A stretch of 64,000 nucleotides of DNA. It comes from Lysinibacillus sp. B2A1 (GTDB lineage: Bacteria; Bacillota; Bacilli; Bacillales_A; Planococcaceae). The notes beneath the pieces are model-generated. The model ran no database searches. It was given only the letters and a program-made list of their open reading frames with translations, and was not told where the DNA came from. The position numbers and the translations under genes were made by a program. The stretch lies in assembly GCA_002973635.1 (NCBI GenBank), contig CP027224.1, positions 3,048,501-3,112,500 on the forward strand, read 5' to 3'. Below, one piece after another: positions 25,460 through 35,076 of the stretch (positions are counted from its first letter, which is position 1; each line of letters begins with the position of its first letter).

Positions 25460-25804
25460 ATGACGAAAAACATGAAGAAAAAACCATTATCATCATCCGT
25501 TAAATTGGGAATGATAGCATTATTAGTACCTATAGCAATAACAATGTATGTCTTTGTTTTTTTTGCTTGGAAGGAGCTTCAAACATTACCGATATTCGAG
25601 AAAATTGCTCAACAACGGGCAATAGAAGAAATTCAGCAAAGCTTTGATATGAAAATTCCTGAACAATTTATTCCTATTTATGTAGCCGCAGAGGAGAAGT
25701 ATGGTGTTCCATGGACTTTACTAGCAGCCCATCATCGGATTGAAACTCGCTTTTCCTCCATGAAATCCCTTGTATCACCAGCAGGGGCTGAAGGTCACAT
25801 GCAA
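25460..25804 (+). CDS. Lysozyme-like protein, exon 1
   Basis: First 115 codons of a membrane-anchored, lysozyme-fold (soluble lytic transglycosylase-type) protein. Residues 17-37 form a signal-anchor. WTLLAAHHRIETRFS carries the probable catalytic Glu, and SPAGAEGHMQ leads to the substrate-binding FMPCTF, which is encoded 2.5 kb away. The coding sequence stops being exon at CAA (25804), where GTGCG starts a group II intron. Unspliced, translation ends four codons later. GTGTG upstream is a weak ribosome binding site. Confidence 0.85.
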
Positions 25805-28326
25805 GTGCGACCATAAGGTCATATAAGAAATCTCCACTAGCAAGGAGTAGGCGAGACTACAATGCCTATCATTACCCAACTTATCCGTGAGGGGAAACCA
25901 AATATCGGGGAGTGTAGCATGTTGGGAAAGCTATAAGTTATCGAATCATCACGATACGACTGAATAGCAAAATGAAAAGATGTAAATGAGGATAAAAGCT
26001 AAACTGCCTGAATGACAGTCCGAGGGGGTTATTGGCCCACCTATGACGGAAGATGATTATTTACGTCATACAGCGAAACAGAATGGGTAATTGTAGACCA
26101 TTGCTGAATACACTTTGATTAATTGCATGTCAAAAGTGCGTAGTCTATCGCTGACCAACTATGATAAATAGTAAAGGTCGAACGTCATATCCGACATTAC
26201 ATCGTGCTTGTTCTTATATGTGCTAAATGGTGATTACCTACGTCAGAACGCTCTGATAAGGAGCTATGATAAAATGTATCTGAATATCTGATATGGTAAC
26301 GGAGTTCTCGTAGTAGTCCGAGGTGGGGAAAGCCCATCACATGGCGAAGGGGAACAGCTTATCAAGTCTAACTAAAATTGGAAAGGAGCGTGAGGCTCTA
26401 TGAGAAGTCCAAACACTGTGTTAGACAGTCTAACGAAACAATCAACACGCGAAAATTACAAATTCGAACGACTCTATCGAAACTTGTATAATGTGGAATT
26501 CTATTTAATGGCTTACGCTAAGATTTATGCGAAAGAAGGCAATATGACACAAGGTGTTGATGGACAAACCATTGATGGTATGAGTCTAGAACGTATTGAA
26601 AGATTAATTGAAAGCCTGAAAGACTGTAGTTATCAACCAAAACCGTCCAAAAGGGTTTATATTCCAAAAAAGAACGGTGGTAAAAGACCACTAGGTATAC
26701 CATCTTTTGAAGATAAATTAGTTCAAGAAGTAGTAAGAAATTTACTTGAAGCTATGTATGAAAAAACTTTCTCGATACACTCTCATGGTTTCAGACCAGA
26801 AAAAAGCTGTCATACTGCACTTATGCAAGTGAAAGACAGATTTACTGGAGCTAAATGGTTTGTGGAAGGTGATATTAAAGGATTCTTTGATAATATTGAC
26901 CACCACAAACTAATTGAGATCTTGAAAAGAAGAATTAATGATGAAAAGTTCATTGACTTAATTTGGAAATTTCTTAAAGCAGGTTTCCTAGAGGACTGGC
27001 AATATCACAAAACTTATAGTGGCACTCCACAAGGTGGAATTATCAGTCCAATCCTTTCGAATATCTATTTAAATGATTTAGATGCCTTTGTATTAGCTTA
27101 TAAAGAAAAATTCGATAAAGGTAAAGGGCGGAAACGCCTAAAGGAATACCGTACAAGAGAAGCTAGATTATACCGAGCAAATGCAAGGTATAAGGAAAAA
27201 TGGGAAGAAATGAACGAGGAAGAAAAAGAACAAGCACTTCAACACTTGGACGAGTTGAAAAATCACATGATGGAATTACCCTATAAAGACCCTATGGATG
27301 AAAACTACAAACGAATACAGTATGTGCGATACGCTGATGATTTCTTAATTGGTGTTATTGGGAGTAAGGAAGATTGTCAACAAATAAAACATGATATTAG
27401 CACTTTTCTGAGTGAAGAGTTGAGAATTGAATTATCACAAGAAAAAACGCTCATTACGCATTCAAGCAAAAGAGCAAGGTTTCTTGGATATGATATTAAA
27501 ATTAGTCATGATAATAAAACGACAAAATACACAGCGAGTGGACATAAACAACGTACACGAACAATGAGCTGTGAACTTCTTCTACCACATGAAGTATGGC
27601 AAAATAAATTAATTGAATACAAAGCGTTAAAAATAGACGAAAAAACACAAAAATGGAAGTCGACTCATCGGGCGCATTTATTGCAAAACGATGACCTTGA
27701 AATATTGATGATTTATAACGCAGAAATTAGAGGTTTGTATAATTATTACAAGTTAGCGAACAATGTTTATAAACTAGATGGATTTAAATTCATCATGGAA
27801 TATAGTATGTATAAAACCTTCGCAAACAAATATAAATCTAGTGTAAGAAAAATCCACAGGAAATACAGTATAAATGGAGATTTTGCGGTTAGGTATGAAA
27901 CTGCCAATGGTAATAAAATCGCATATTTCTACAAAGATGGATTTAAAAAGAAATTATTACCATCTTCATTTGCCGAAATGGATGTTATTTCTAATACAAG
28001 AAACATAATTTACAACCGAACAGGTCTTATTGAAAGGCTTGTAGCAAAGGAATGTGAATGGTGTCATGCCACAGATGTGGATTTAGAAATTCATCACATT
28101 AAGAAGTTAAAAGACCTCGAAGGCAAAAAACGTTGGGAAAAGCGTATGATTGAAAGAAACCGTAAAACAATGGCACTTTGCAAAATATGTCATCTTGATT
28201 TACATATCGGTAAGTTAGACTGATAGGTAGAGAGCCGTATACGCTGAGAGGTGTACGTACGGTTCGGGGAGGAGTTCTTGGAAACCTAGCATAGTAATAT
28301 GTCAAGGCGCCGGGTTCTTACTCTAC
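25805..28326 (+). mobile_element. Group II intron with RT ORF, inserted in a lysozyme gene
   Basis: The 5' end is GTGCGACC and the 3' end TACTCTAC, leaving CAC ATG CAA joined to TTT ATG CCC, so splicing restores GHMQFMPCTF exactly. Domain V is visible at 28232-28265 (GAGCCGTATACGC, a GAGA-type loop, TACGTACGGTTC). The ribozyme 5' region covers 25805-26399 and the maturase gene fills domain IV. The intron lies in the sense orientation of its host gene. It is about 2522 bases and looks complete. Confidence 0.93.
26400..28223 (+). CDS. Group II intron reverse transcriptase/maturase
   Basis: LtrA-type multifunctional protein of 607 residues that helps its intron RNA fold and splice, then copies it into DNA at new sites. 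The RT core holds KPSKRVYIPKKNGGKRPLG IP, HGFRPEKSCHTAL, GDIKGFFDNIDH, GTPQGGIISPILSNIYLNDL and the catalytic YADD at residues 311-314. A maturase (X) domain with RTRTMSCELLLP follows. The C-terminus (about 552-605) is an HNH endonuclease with CEWC, LEIHHIKKL and CKIC. AAAGGAGCGTGAGG precedes the ATG. All expected motifs are intact, so mobility is possible. Confidence 0.95.
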   Translation: MRSPNTVLDSLTKQSTRENYKFERLYRNLYNVEFYLMAYAKIYAKEGNMTQGVDGQTIDGMSLERIERLIESLKDCSYQPKPSKRVYIPKKNGGKRPLGIPSFEDKLVQEVVRNLLEAMYEKTFSIHSHGFRPEKSCHTALMQVKDRFTGAKWFVEGDIKGFFDNIDHHKLIEILKRRINDEKFIDLIWKFLKAGFLEDWQYHKTYSGTPQGGIISPILSNIYLNDLDAFVLAYKEKFDKGKGRKRLKEYRTREARLYRANARYKEKWEEMNEEEKEQALQHLDELKNHMMELPYKDPMDENYKRIQYVRYADDFLIGVIGSKEDCQQIKHDISTFLSEELRIELSQEKTLITHSSKRARFLGYDIKISHDNKTTKYTASGHKQRTRTMSCELLLPHEVWQNKLIEYKALKIDEKTQKWKSTHRAHLLQNDDLEILMIYNAEIRGLYNYYKLANNVYKLDGFKFIMEYSMYKTFANKYKSSVRKIHRKYSINGDFAVRYETANGNKIAYFYKDGFKKKLLPSSFAEMDVISNTRNIIYNRTGLIERLVAKECEWCHATDVDLEIHHIKKLKDLEGKKRWEKRMIERNRKTMALCKICHLDLHIGKLD

Positions 28327-28677
28327 TTTATGCCCTGTACATTCGTGGGCTGGAAACATCCTTCCTGTTCAGGCTTAGGAAAAGGAAATATTTCAAAAGC
28401 AGAACTAATGAGTCCAGAAGCCATAAAGAAATACGGTGGATATGGTGTTGATGCCAATGGTGATGGAATTGCTGATCCATATGATATTGAGGATGCCGTT
28501 TATAGTGCGGCAAATTATTTATCAAAATACGGGGCAGCAAACGGTGATGTAAAACAAGCTGTTTTTCAGTACAATCATAGTGATGAATATGTTGAAAAGG
28601 TGTTACATTATTTCAATTTATATAACGATTATCATGATGAGTTGAAACAAGCAATGCTGTTAAATGACAAAAAGTAA
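28327..28677 (+). CDS. Lysozyme-like protein, exon 2
   Basis: The frame after the intron reads FMPCTFVGWKHPSCSGLGKG, then DVDANGDG-like GVDANGDGIADPYDIEDAVY SAANYLSKYG and YNHSDEYVEKVL to the stop. These are the usual second-half motifs of lysozyme-like/SLT cell-wall enzymes. With exon 1 the product would be 231 residues. The open frame's internal ATG at 28330 is part of the exon and not a true start. A terminator follows directly. Confidence 0.88.
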   Translation, partial: FMPCTFVGWKHPSCSGLGKGNISKAELMSPEAIKKYGGYGVDANGDGIADPYDIEDAVYSAANYLSKYGAANGDVKQAVFQYNHSDEYVEKVLHYFNLYNDYHDELKQAMLLNDKK

Positions 28678-28703
28678 AGAGCCATCAAAATTGATGGCTC
28701 TTT
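28677..28703. terminator. Bidirectional terminator
   Basis: AGAGCCATCAA pairs with TTGATGGCTCT, with T's on one side and A's on the other, between the convergent lysozyme and YeaQ-type genes. Confidence 0.8.
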
Positions 28704-28712
28704 CCAACATAT

Positions 28713-28979
28713 TTAGGTTGCTTTACGCATACTCTTTAAAATAATGCTTACGATGAAAATAAGCACAATCGCACCAATTAATGCTGGGAATACGTAAAAA
28801 TCACTAACTCTCCAACCCCAATTGCCCAGAACCATACTACCAATCCATGAACCGACAATCCCTGCAACGATATTTCCAATGATGCCGCCAGGTACATCTT
28901 TTCCTAAAATGACACCAGCTAACCAACCTAAAATACCGCCGATGATTAAATACCAAATGAAGCTAATCATTTTCTTCAT
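28713..28979 (-). CDS. GlsB/YeaQ/YmgE-type stress membrane protein
   Basis: The 88-residue protein has three hydrophobic segments. Glycine-rich helices GGILGWLAGVILGKDVPGG and GNIVAGIVGSWIGSMVLG are typical of the transglycosylase-associated (GlsB/YeaQ) family, small membrane proteins linked to general stress. AAGGAG lies before the ATG. Single gene, function not known in detail. Confidence 0.88.
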   Translation of the reverse strand: MKKMISFIWYLIIGGILGWLAGVILGKDVPGGIIGNIVAGIVGSWIGSMVLGNWGWRVSDFYVFPALIGAIVLIFIVSIILKSMRKAT

Positions 28980-29086
28980 CTCCTTAAAATTAAGATATAA
29001 TGGCGATTACTTAGTTATACCCTGAATAGGGCATATTAAACGCACCTAGCTTCTATGGTTTTTATTACAAATCCATGATATGGCTT

Positions 29087-29644
29087 TTAGTACTGAATGA
29101 CTGTTGCACCTAATGTTTGTTCAAAATGACGTAATGCCCATTCATGACCTGCAACATCAAAACTTGCAACTCCACGTGCATAAACAACTGTAGAAATACC
29201 CAAATTATAAGCATCGACTGCTGTATGTAATACGCAAATATCCGTACATACACCAACTAAATGAATTTCTTCAATGCCTCGTTCTTTCAATAATATGAAT
29301 AAATTAGTTCCTGCAAATGCACTATAACGTGTTTTATCAAGCCATATTACCTTATCTTTGTTAAGATTATACATTTCGCCAACTTGCCCATATAAATGGC
29401 GCCCCTTTGTGCCACGAATATTGTGTGGAGGAAATAGCTTTGTTTCAGGATGAAAGCTATCATTTTCCTCATGTAAATCATTGGCAAAAACAACGAATTC
29501 TTGATCAGCAATAAACTGTTCAATTAAGGATGCTATTTTTTCATCTAATGCTTGACCGGGTTCACCACATGTTAGTTTTCCGTCAGAAGCTACAAAATCA
29601 TACGTATAATCGATAACTAATAACGCTTTTTTCAATTTTTTCAC
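29087..29644 (-). CDS. pncA: Nicotinamidase
   Basis: Isochorismatase-fold cysteine hydrolase that converts nicotinamide to nicotinate in NAD salvage. Its 185 residues are typical. The triad is Asp12 in VIDYTYDF, Lys in DKTRYSAF and Cys in GVCTDICVLHTAVDAYN. NDLHEENDSFHPETKLFPPH carries the metal-binding Asp and His residues of PncA. The sequence follows B. subtilis PncA closely by eye (DGKLTCGEPG, TRYSAFAGT). AGTGAAAAAATTG surrounds the start with a weak ribosome binding site (GGGAG). Monocistronic. Confidence 0.93.
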   Translation of the reverse strand: MKKLKKALLVIDYTYDFVASDGKLTCGEPGQALDEKIASLIEQFIADQEFVVFANDLHEENDSFHPETKLFPPHNIRGTKGRHLYGQVGEMYNLNKDKVIWLDKTRYSAFAGTNLFILLKERGIEEIHLVGVCTDICVLHTAVDAYNLGISTVVYARGVASFDVAGHEWALRHFEQTLGATVIQY

Positions 29645-29784
29645 TCTCCCAATAGGTATAATTTCACTTTAATCATGCCATATTTGGGCCTGGTTGTCAG
29701 AAAAATGATTATATTTTAATATTAAGAATAGTTTGAAAATTGGTTTTTGTGTGAGTATAATATGAAAAAAGGAGAGTGTTATTT

Positions 29785-29892
29785 ATGGATATGACAATTA
29801 TGAAGCGTTTAAATCGACAAGGTTTACTTATTGCAGGTTTACATTTACTTGTGATGCTAAATATAGCAGCAGAGTTCATTTTTGTCTCATAA
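29785..29892 (+). CDS. Small hydrophobic protein (35 aa)
   Basis: AAAAAAGGAGAG precedes an ATG that opens MDMTIMKRLNRQGLLIAGLH and then LLVMLNIAAEFIFVS. A basic start and one hydrophobic stretch (residues 14-33) suggest a single-pass membrane microprotein. The strong ribosome binding site and an isolated position with a terminator 50 bases later support expression. Family not recognised; conservation would decide. Confidence 0.55.
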   Translation: MDMTIMKRLNRQGLLIAGLHLLVMLNIAAEFIFVS

Positions 29893-29941
29893 GCTAATAA
29901 TAATAATATAGAAAGGTGAGTTTAATGCTTGTCGAAAACTA

Positions 29942-29990
29942 AAGCAACCGTGATGGCTATTCTGATGATATGTCCACGGTTGTTTTTTGT
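29942..29990 (+). terminator. Terminator after the 35-aa ORF
   Basis: GCAACCGTG pairs with CACGGTTGT, followed by TTTTTTG. A 5-codon ATG frame before it (MLVEN) has no evident role. Confidence 0.75.
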
Positions 29991-30089
29991 TGTCTTGAAC
30001 TATTATATGAAATACTTTTGAAAGAGTGATATGAAAAGGAATTTTTTAGACAATGAACAAATACATAGTACATGTAAAGGAGTGATTGG

Positions 30090-31283
30090 ATGACAACAAG
30101 ATTTGACCAAGCTTTTCAAGAAATAGAGCGACCATTTGCTTGGATAGATTTTGATGCTTTAGATAAAAATATTGCAACTGTCCGCAATGATTGTGGAGAA
30201 AAAAATATTCGAATTGCTACAAAATCTATTCGCTCTATAGAGATACTACGTTATATACACGACAACCTTCCAAATGGTATTGGATATATGACGTTTACAG
30301 CTGCAGAGACTCTTTTCTTATTGCAGCAGCATTTTGACGATTTATTGCTTGGCTATCCAGTAATGGAAGAAGACTCAGTACGACAGTTATTACACTTCGT
30401 AAAAGCAGGAAAAACTGTCACTTTTATGGTGGATAAGCAGGAGCATGTGTCATTTTTAGCTAGGCTTGGACAAGAGCTTGGCGTTCGTGTACAGGTATGT
30501 ATAGATATTAATGTATCCAATGATTTTAAATTACTTTATTTCGGTACAAAACGTTCTTCACTTTATTCACTAGAGTCATTAACACCGTTCTTGAAATTTA
30601 TCGAACAACAACCGTATATCGAGGTAGTGGGGGCTATGGGCTACGAGGCACAAATTGCAGGAGTGGGCAATCGACCTGCAAATGCTATAAAAGGAAGAAT
30701 TATAGAAGCTATGCAGCAACAAGCTAAAAAGCAAGTTACTCAGTTTCGTCGATTAGCCATTGCTCATATAAAGGCGTATTTTCCTAAAATTCGCTTTATC
30801 AATGGTGGCGGTTCAGGAAGTATGGCGTATACTGCACAGCAGAGAGAGGTAACTGAAATAACAGTGGGCTCTGCATTTTATGCACCAGCATTGTTTGATC
30901 AATTCACCCATTTACAACTTGAAAAGGCTGCTGGATTTGCTTTAAGAGTAACAAGGAAGCCAGAAAAAAATATTGTTGTTTGTCATGGAGGAGGATACAC
31001 TGCCTCTGGAGCAATCGGTGTTGATCGTTTACCAGTATTCTACGAGCCTGCCTTCTATTCATATCTTAGCTTAGAAGGAGCGGGGGAAGTTCAGTCACCG
31101 ATTAAGGTAAAGCATAAAAAAGTTAAAGTAGGTGATACATTGTATTTTCGACACGCAAAGGCAGGAGAGCTTTGTGAAAGATTTCAAAAACTGCATGGTA
31201 TTCGAGGGGACAAGTATGCAGGGTCCTTTAATACTTATAGGGGGATGGACAATGTTTTCTATAGAGAAATGGAAAAATGGTGA
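30090..31283 (+). CDS. Alanine-racemase-fold PLP enzyme (amino acid deaminase/aldolase type)
   Basis: A 397-residue fold-type III PLP protein. After FAWIDFDALDKNIATV comes the PLP lysine in RIATKSIRSIEILRY (K44), then VCIDINVSNDF, VVGAMGYEAQIAGVGN, FINGGGSGSMAYT and the C-terminal VCHGGGYTASG, with the layout of D-threonine-aldolase/D-serine-dehydratase-like proteins and not a true dimeric Alr. The substrate is unknown. AAAGGAGTG precedes the ATG. The next gene begins 32 bases before its stop, so the two proteins probably act together. Confidence 0.8.
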   Translation: MTTRFDQAFQEIERPFAWIDFDALDKNIATVRNDCGEKNIRIATKSIRSIEILRYIHDNLPNGIGYMTFTAAETLFLLQQHFDDLLLGYPVMEEDSVRQLLHFVKAGKTVTFMVDKQEHVSFLARLGQELGVRVQVCIDINVSNDFKLLYFGTKRSSLYSLESLTPFLKFIEQQPYIEVVGAMGYEAQIAGVGNRPANAIKGRIIEAMQQQAKKQVTQFRRLAIAHIKAYFPKIRFINGGGSGSMAYTAQQREVTEITVGSAFYAPALFDQFTHLQLEKAAGFALRVTRKPEKNIVVCHGGGYTASGAIGVDRLPVFYEPAFYSYLSLEGAGEVQSPIKVKHKKVKVGDTLYFRHAKAGELCERFQKLHGIRGDKYAGSFNTYRGMDNVFYREMEKW

Positions 31284-32574
31284 GAAATGGACGAATTGGG
31301 CTGGCAATGTGATCTCTTATCCAGGTGAAATGTATTTACCTCAATCGATTGAGGATGTAGTCAATATAGTAAAGCAAGCGCGTGAATCGGGAAAAACAAT
31401 TCGTGTCACAGGTGCAGCCCACTCCTTTAGTGCTGTAGCAATGCCTGAGCATATCGCACTTTCTTTACATAAAATGCGTGGGCTTATCGCTGTAAATGAG
31501 GCAAAGCAAGAGGCAACACTCTGGGCTGGTACCTATTTATATGAAATAGGACCTCTGCTTGCAAAACTTGGCTTTGCTCTTAGTAATATGGGAGATATTC
31601 AGGAACAATCCATTGCAGGAGCCGTGTCAACAGGTACACATGGAACAGGAGTAACACTAGGCTCGTTATCTTCAACAGTCACAAAATGGGGGTTTGTTGA
31701 CGGCACTGGGACATATCGAGAGCATACTAGAGGCTTGGATGATTTATCTGAGGCTCTACATGTATCGCTCGGTATGCTTGGTGTACTTGTGAAGGTGACA
31801 ATTAAAGTAATACCTCTTTACGGCTTACATTATGTAGGAACAAGGGATAAGCTGACAAACGGACTGACAAACTTTGCTGAGGATATTCGACAGCATCGTC
31901 ATGTGGAATGGTTTTATTTTCCTGGTAGTGAGACCATACAGGTTAAACGCATGAATGCGGTAGACCCTGTTTATCAAAGTGACTGGAGCAAGAGAATTGA
32001 AACAATGAAACTTCAAATAGTAGAAAACGGTGCCTTTTTTGCTATGTCTGAGCTATGTAAATGGAAACCTTTGTTAAGTGGTGCTTTGAGTAAGATAGCA
32101 GCAGCAAATGTTGTAGAAGGGGAGAAAACAGGTATTAGTTATGAAATTTATCCATCCCCAAGAAGCGTAAGGTTCCAAGAGAGTGAATATGCTATTCCGC
32201 TAATGTATTTCGAAGCCTGTATGGAGGAGATACATGCAACCTTCAAAAAGGGGCATTTTAATGTTCATTTTCCATTAGAATGTAGAACTACAGCGGGAGA
32301 AGCGGGTTATTTAAGTCCTACACAGGGGCAAGAATCAGCCTTTATTGCCTTTCATATGTATAAAGGAATGCCTGAAGAACCTTATTTTGAATGGATTCAT
32401 ACGATGATGAAGAAATATAAGGGTCGTCCACATTGGGGGAAACAAAACCATCTAACTGCTCAATATGTATACGAACTATATCCAGATATCGAGAAGTTTT
32501 TAGCGATCCGTCATCAGTATGATCCAGATAATGTGTTTTTTACTGGTTATTTAAGTAAATTATTCACATTATAG
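31252..32574 (+). CDS. D-arabinono-1,4-lactone oxidase-type FAD oxidoreductase
   Basis: I chose the ATG at 31252 (MFSIEKWKNGEKWTNWAGNV), overlapping the preceding gene, with AGGGGGATGG upstream. The 440-residue protein has an N-terminal FAD-binding PCMH domain (GKTIRVTGAAHSFSAVA, AGAVSTGTHGTGVTLGS) and an ALO-type C-terminal domain with HWGKQNHL and DPDNVFFTGYL. Family members oxidise sugar lactones using oxygen. Coupling with the PLP enzyme is an operon I cannot tie to a known pathway. Confidence 0.85.
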   Translation: MFSIEKWKNGEKWTNWAGNVISYPGEMYLPQSIEDVVNIVKQARESGKTIRVTGAAHSFSAVAMPEHIALSLHKMRGLIAVNEAKQEATLWAGTYLYEIGPLLAKLGFALSNMGDIQEQSIAGAVSTGTHGTGVTLGSLSSTVTKWGFVDGTGTYREHTRGLDDLSEALHVSLGMLGVLVKVTIKVIPLYGLHYVGTRDKLTNGLTNFAEDIRQHRHVEWFYFPGSETIQVKRMNAVDPVYQSDWSKRIETMKLQIVENGAFFAMSELCKWKPLLSGALSKIAAANVVEGEKTGISYEIYPSPRSVRFQESEYAIPLMYFEACMEEIHATFKKGHFNVHFPLECRTTAGEAGYLSPTQGQESAFIAFHMYKGMPEEPYFEWIHTMMKKYKGRPHWGKQNHLTAQYVYELYPDIEKFLAIRHQYDPDNVFFTGYLSKLFTL

Positions 32575-32714
32575 GCGTTATTTTATACTGTAGTTTTCCA
32601 CTCATCTTTAAATGAATTAGGGAGTCTGCACGAAGATAATTTATGAAAAATTTAAATTTGAACGAAATGTCAAAAAATTTATCAAAACGAGATAAAAGTG
32701 ATGCTTAATCAGCA

Positions 32715-32728
32715 TGAAAACGATTTCA
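32715..32728 (+). promoter_or_regulatory. Catabolite-responsive element (CcpA site)
   Basis: TGAAAACGATTTCA fits the cre consensus TGWNANCGNTNWCA at every fixed position. It is centred about 88 bases before the expected transcription start. In B. subtilis CcpA activates ilv-leu from a similar upstream position. Confidence 0.75.
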
Positions 32729-32774
32729 AATTTGATGAATAATTTAAATTGTTTAAACAATTCAAAAAATACTG

Positions 32775-32803
32775 TTGACGAGACCTTTTTTTCGTACTAT
32801 GAT
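32775..32803 (+). promoter_or_regulatory. Sigma-A promoter of the ilv-leu operon
   Basis: TTGACG (32775-32780) and TATGAT (32798-32803) are separated by exactly 17 bases. Transcription should start near 32810, leaving a leader of about 120 bases before ilvD. Confidence 0.8.
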
Positions 32804-32932
32804 AACAACAATTTAACACGTTCGTTATAGCAGTTAGCTGTCTTTCAGGCAGATAACATATAGACAAAAACAAAATAGACAGAACATTTTGTATATAGCA
32901 ACGAACATAGCAATAAATGAGGGGCGTTTAAA

Positions 32933-34603
32933 ATGAGAAGTGACATGATAAAAGTAGGCGTAGATCGTGCGCCGCATCGAAGCCTTTTATATGCAACAGG
33001 CAAAGTAAAAGTAAAAGATTTAGGCAAGCCATTTATTGGGGTTTGTAATTCTTACATCGACATTATACCAGGTCACGTTCATTTACGTACATTTGCTGAT
33101 GTTGTCAAAGAAGCCATTATTGAAGCAGGAGGAATTCCATTCGAGTTTAATACTATCGGTGTAGATGATGGAATTGCGATGGGGCATATTGGTATGCGTT
33201 ATTCCTTACCGAGCCGTGAAATTATCGCAGACTCTGCGGAAACTGTAATTAATGCACACTGGTTTGATGGAGTATTCTACATTCCAAACTGTGACAAAAT
33301 TACACCAGGAATGCTAATGGCAGCAGTTCGTACTAACGTACCATCAATTTTCGTTTCTGGTGGTCCAATGGAGGCTGGTACTTCTGCAACAGGCAAGCAA
33401 CTATCATTAACTTCTGTATTTGAAGGGGTAGGGGCACATAAATCAGGGAAAATGTCAGCTGAAGAGCTATTAGATATTGAAAATAACGCATGCCCAACAT
33501 GTGGCTCATGCTCAGGAATGTTCACAGCAAACTCTATGAACTGCTTAATGGAAATGTTAGGTGTAGCTTTACCAGGTAATGGTACAATCGTTGCTACATC
33601 TGAAGACCGCCATCAGCTTATAAAAGAGGCGGCTAAACAGCTAGTTCGTATGATTAAAGAAGAGGTTAAGCCTCGTGACATTATTACAAAAGAGGCAATT
33701 GATGATGCATTTGCACTGGATATGGCGATGGGTGGATCAACAAACACAGTCCTTCATACGTTAGCCATTGCTAATGAGGCTGAAATCGATTATAACATTG
33801 AAGATATTAATAAAGTGGCAGAACGTGTTCCATATCTAGCAAAAATTATGCCAGCTTCAGATCTTTCAATGGATGATATTAATAAAGCAGGTGGCGTTAG
33901 TGCCATTATTAATGAATTAGTATCTATTCCGGGAGCTATTCATCCGGATCGTCCAACAGTTGCTGGTGTAACTATGGGAGAACTTGTAAAGGATTATCAC
34001 ATCACAAATGATCAAGTTATCCGCACAAAAGACAATCCATATAGCCCAGTCGGTGGCTTATCCGTTTTATTTGGTAATATCGCACCAGAAGGCTCTGTTA
34101 TTAAAGTAGGAGCTGTAGACCCTTCTATTCAGGTATTCAGAGGCGAAGCAATCGTCTTTGATTCACAGGAAGCGGCACAAGAAAATATTGATAATGGAAT
34201 AGTGAAAGAGGGCCATGTAGTCGTCATTCGCTACGAAGGACCTAAAGGTGGCCCAGGGATGCCTGAAATGCTCGCACCAACATCTGCGATTCAAGGTCGA
34301 GGTCTTGGCACGAAGGTTGCATTAATTACAGATGGACGTTTCTCAGGTGCATCTCGCGGTATTTCAATTGGACATATTTCACCAGAAGCAGCAGAAGGTG
34401 GTCCAATCGCATTAGTTGAAAACGGTGATATCATCACAATTGATCTACCAAATCGTACAATCAATTTAGAAGTTTCAGATGAAGTTTTAGCTGAACGTCG
34501 TGCAAAACTACCAGTATTTGAACCAAAAATTAAACGTGGTTGGCTTGCAAGATATTCGAAATTAGTAACAAACGCTTCTACAGGTGGCGTGATGAAAATT
34601 TAA
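32933..34603 (+). CDS. ilvD: Dihydroxy-acid dehydratase
   Basis: Fe-S/Mg enzyme for the dehydration step shared by isoleucine and valine synthesis (dihydroxy acid to 2-keto acid). Its 556 residues are normal length. It has [13 protein letters not shown], the Fe-S cysteines in [18 protein letters not shown] and [19 protein letters not shown] (C187, C190, C193), then [11 protein letters not shown] near the end. GAGGGGCG precedes the ATG. It is first in the ilv-leu cluster and has its own promoter. A T-box lies between it and ilvB, so it can be expressed even when the downstream genes are attenuated. Confidence 0.97.
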   Translation: MRSDMIKVGVDRAPHRSLLYATGKVKVKDLGKPFIGVCNSYIDIIPGHVHLRTFADVVKEAIIEAGGIPFEFNTIGVDDGIAMGHIGMRYSLPSREIIADSAETVINAHWFDGVFYIPNCDKITPGMLMAAVRTNVPSIFVSGGPMEAGTSATGKQLSLTSVFEGVGAHKSGKMSAEELLDIENNACPTCGSCSGMFTANSMNCLMEMLGVALPGNGTIVATSEDRHQLIKEAAKQLVRMIKEEVKPRDIITKEAIDDAFALDMAMGGSTNTVLHTLAIANEAEIDYNIEDINKVAERVPYLAKIMPASDLSMDDINKAGGVSAIINELVSIPGAIHPDRPTVAGVTMGELVKDYHITNDQVIRTKDNPYSPVGGLSVLFGNIAPEGSVIKVGAVDPSIQVFRGEAIVFDSQEAAQENIDNGIVKEGHVVVIRYEGPKGGPGMPEMLAPTSAIQGRGLGTKVALITDGRFSGASRGISIGHISPEAAEGGPIALVENGDIITIDLPNRTINLEVSDEVLAERRAKLPVFEPKIKRGWLARYSKLVTNASTGGVMKI

Positions 34604-34611
34604 CAATTTGA

Positions 34612-34960
34612 TATGTTAAAACGTTGATGAGGTTAAAGGTTCTAGAACCTTGTATCTACCAGAGAGCCGGTCGTGCTGGAAGCCGGCGATACAACTAGAT
34701 CCGACATCCCCTCGGAGTGAGCTATTAAACGCAGTTGCCATTAGATAGCTCCGGGCATAATCGAAAGTGCTCGTTATTAATGAATAAATGTTTTATGACG
34801 CCGTATTGGATGCGATGATTTCGCATTGGTCCATAAATGCTTTCATTTATTCACGAGGTAGCAAGTTTTTTGCTATAAAAAAGGGTGGTACCATGGAAAG
34901 TCTTTTTCATCCCTACGTAAGGTAGTTCTTTGCGTGTGGAGAAAAAGGCTTTTTATTATT
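34612..34960 (+). promoter_or_regulatory. T-box riboswitch leader before ilvB
   Basis: The T-box core AAGGGTGGTACCATGG lies at 34880-34896 and is followed by a terminator stem (AGTCTTTTTC ... GAAAAAGGCTTTTT). Stem I has the GAGAGCCGGTCGTGCTGGAAG distal region. The strip GATCCGACATCCCCTCGG at 34699-34715 holds the specifier; CTC (Leu, 34711) is favoured by analogy with B. subtilis ilvB, with ATC (Ile) as an alternative. No obvious promoter separates it from ilvD, so it appears to work inside the operon transcript. Confidence 0.9.
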
Positions 34961-35076
34961 TTTGTCGACGTTTCAGAAGATCTCTTACTTTTTTAGGAGA
35001 CCTTCAGCCAGTTATACTTCACTGATGCGCATCACTAATGTGAAATTGAATGAATAAGAAGAAGGAGGCATATTTG

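Larger units (their letters stand above)
32575..32932 (+). other. ilvD upstream regulatory region
   Basis: The 358-base spacer contains the cre site (32715), the promoter (32775-32803) and a leader with the small hairpin GTTAGCTGTC/GGCAGATAAC. No CodY box was clear by eye, although CodY control of this pathway is usual in Bacilli. Confidence 0.6.

Noticed and set aside
32575..32714. CodY box upstream of ilvD
   Set aside because: AT-rich stretches are present but none matches the 15-base consensus well enough to call by eye.
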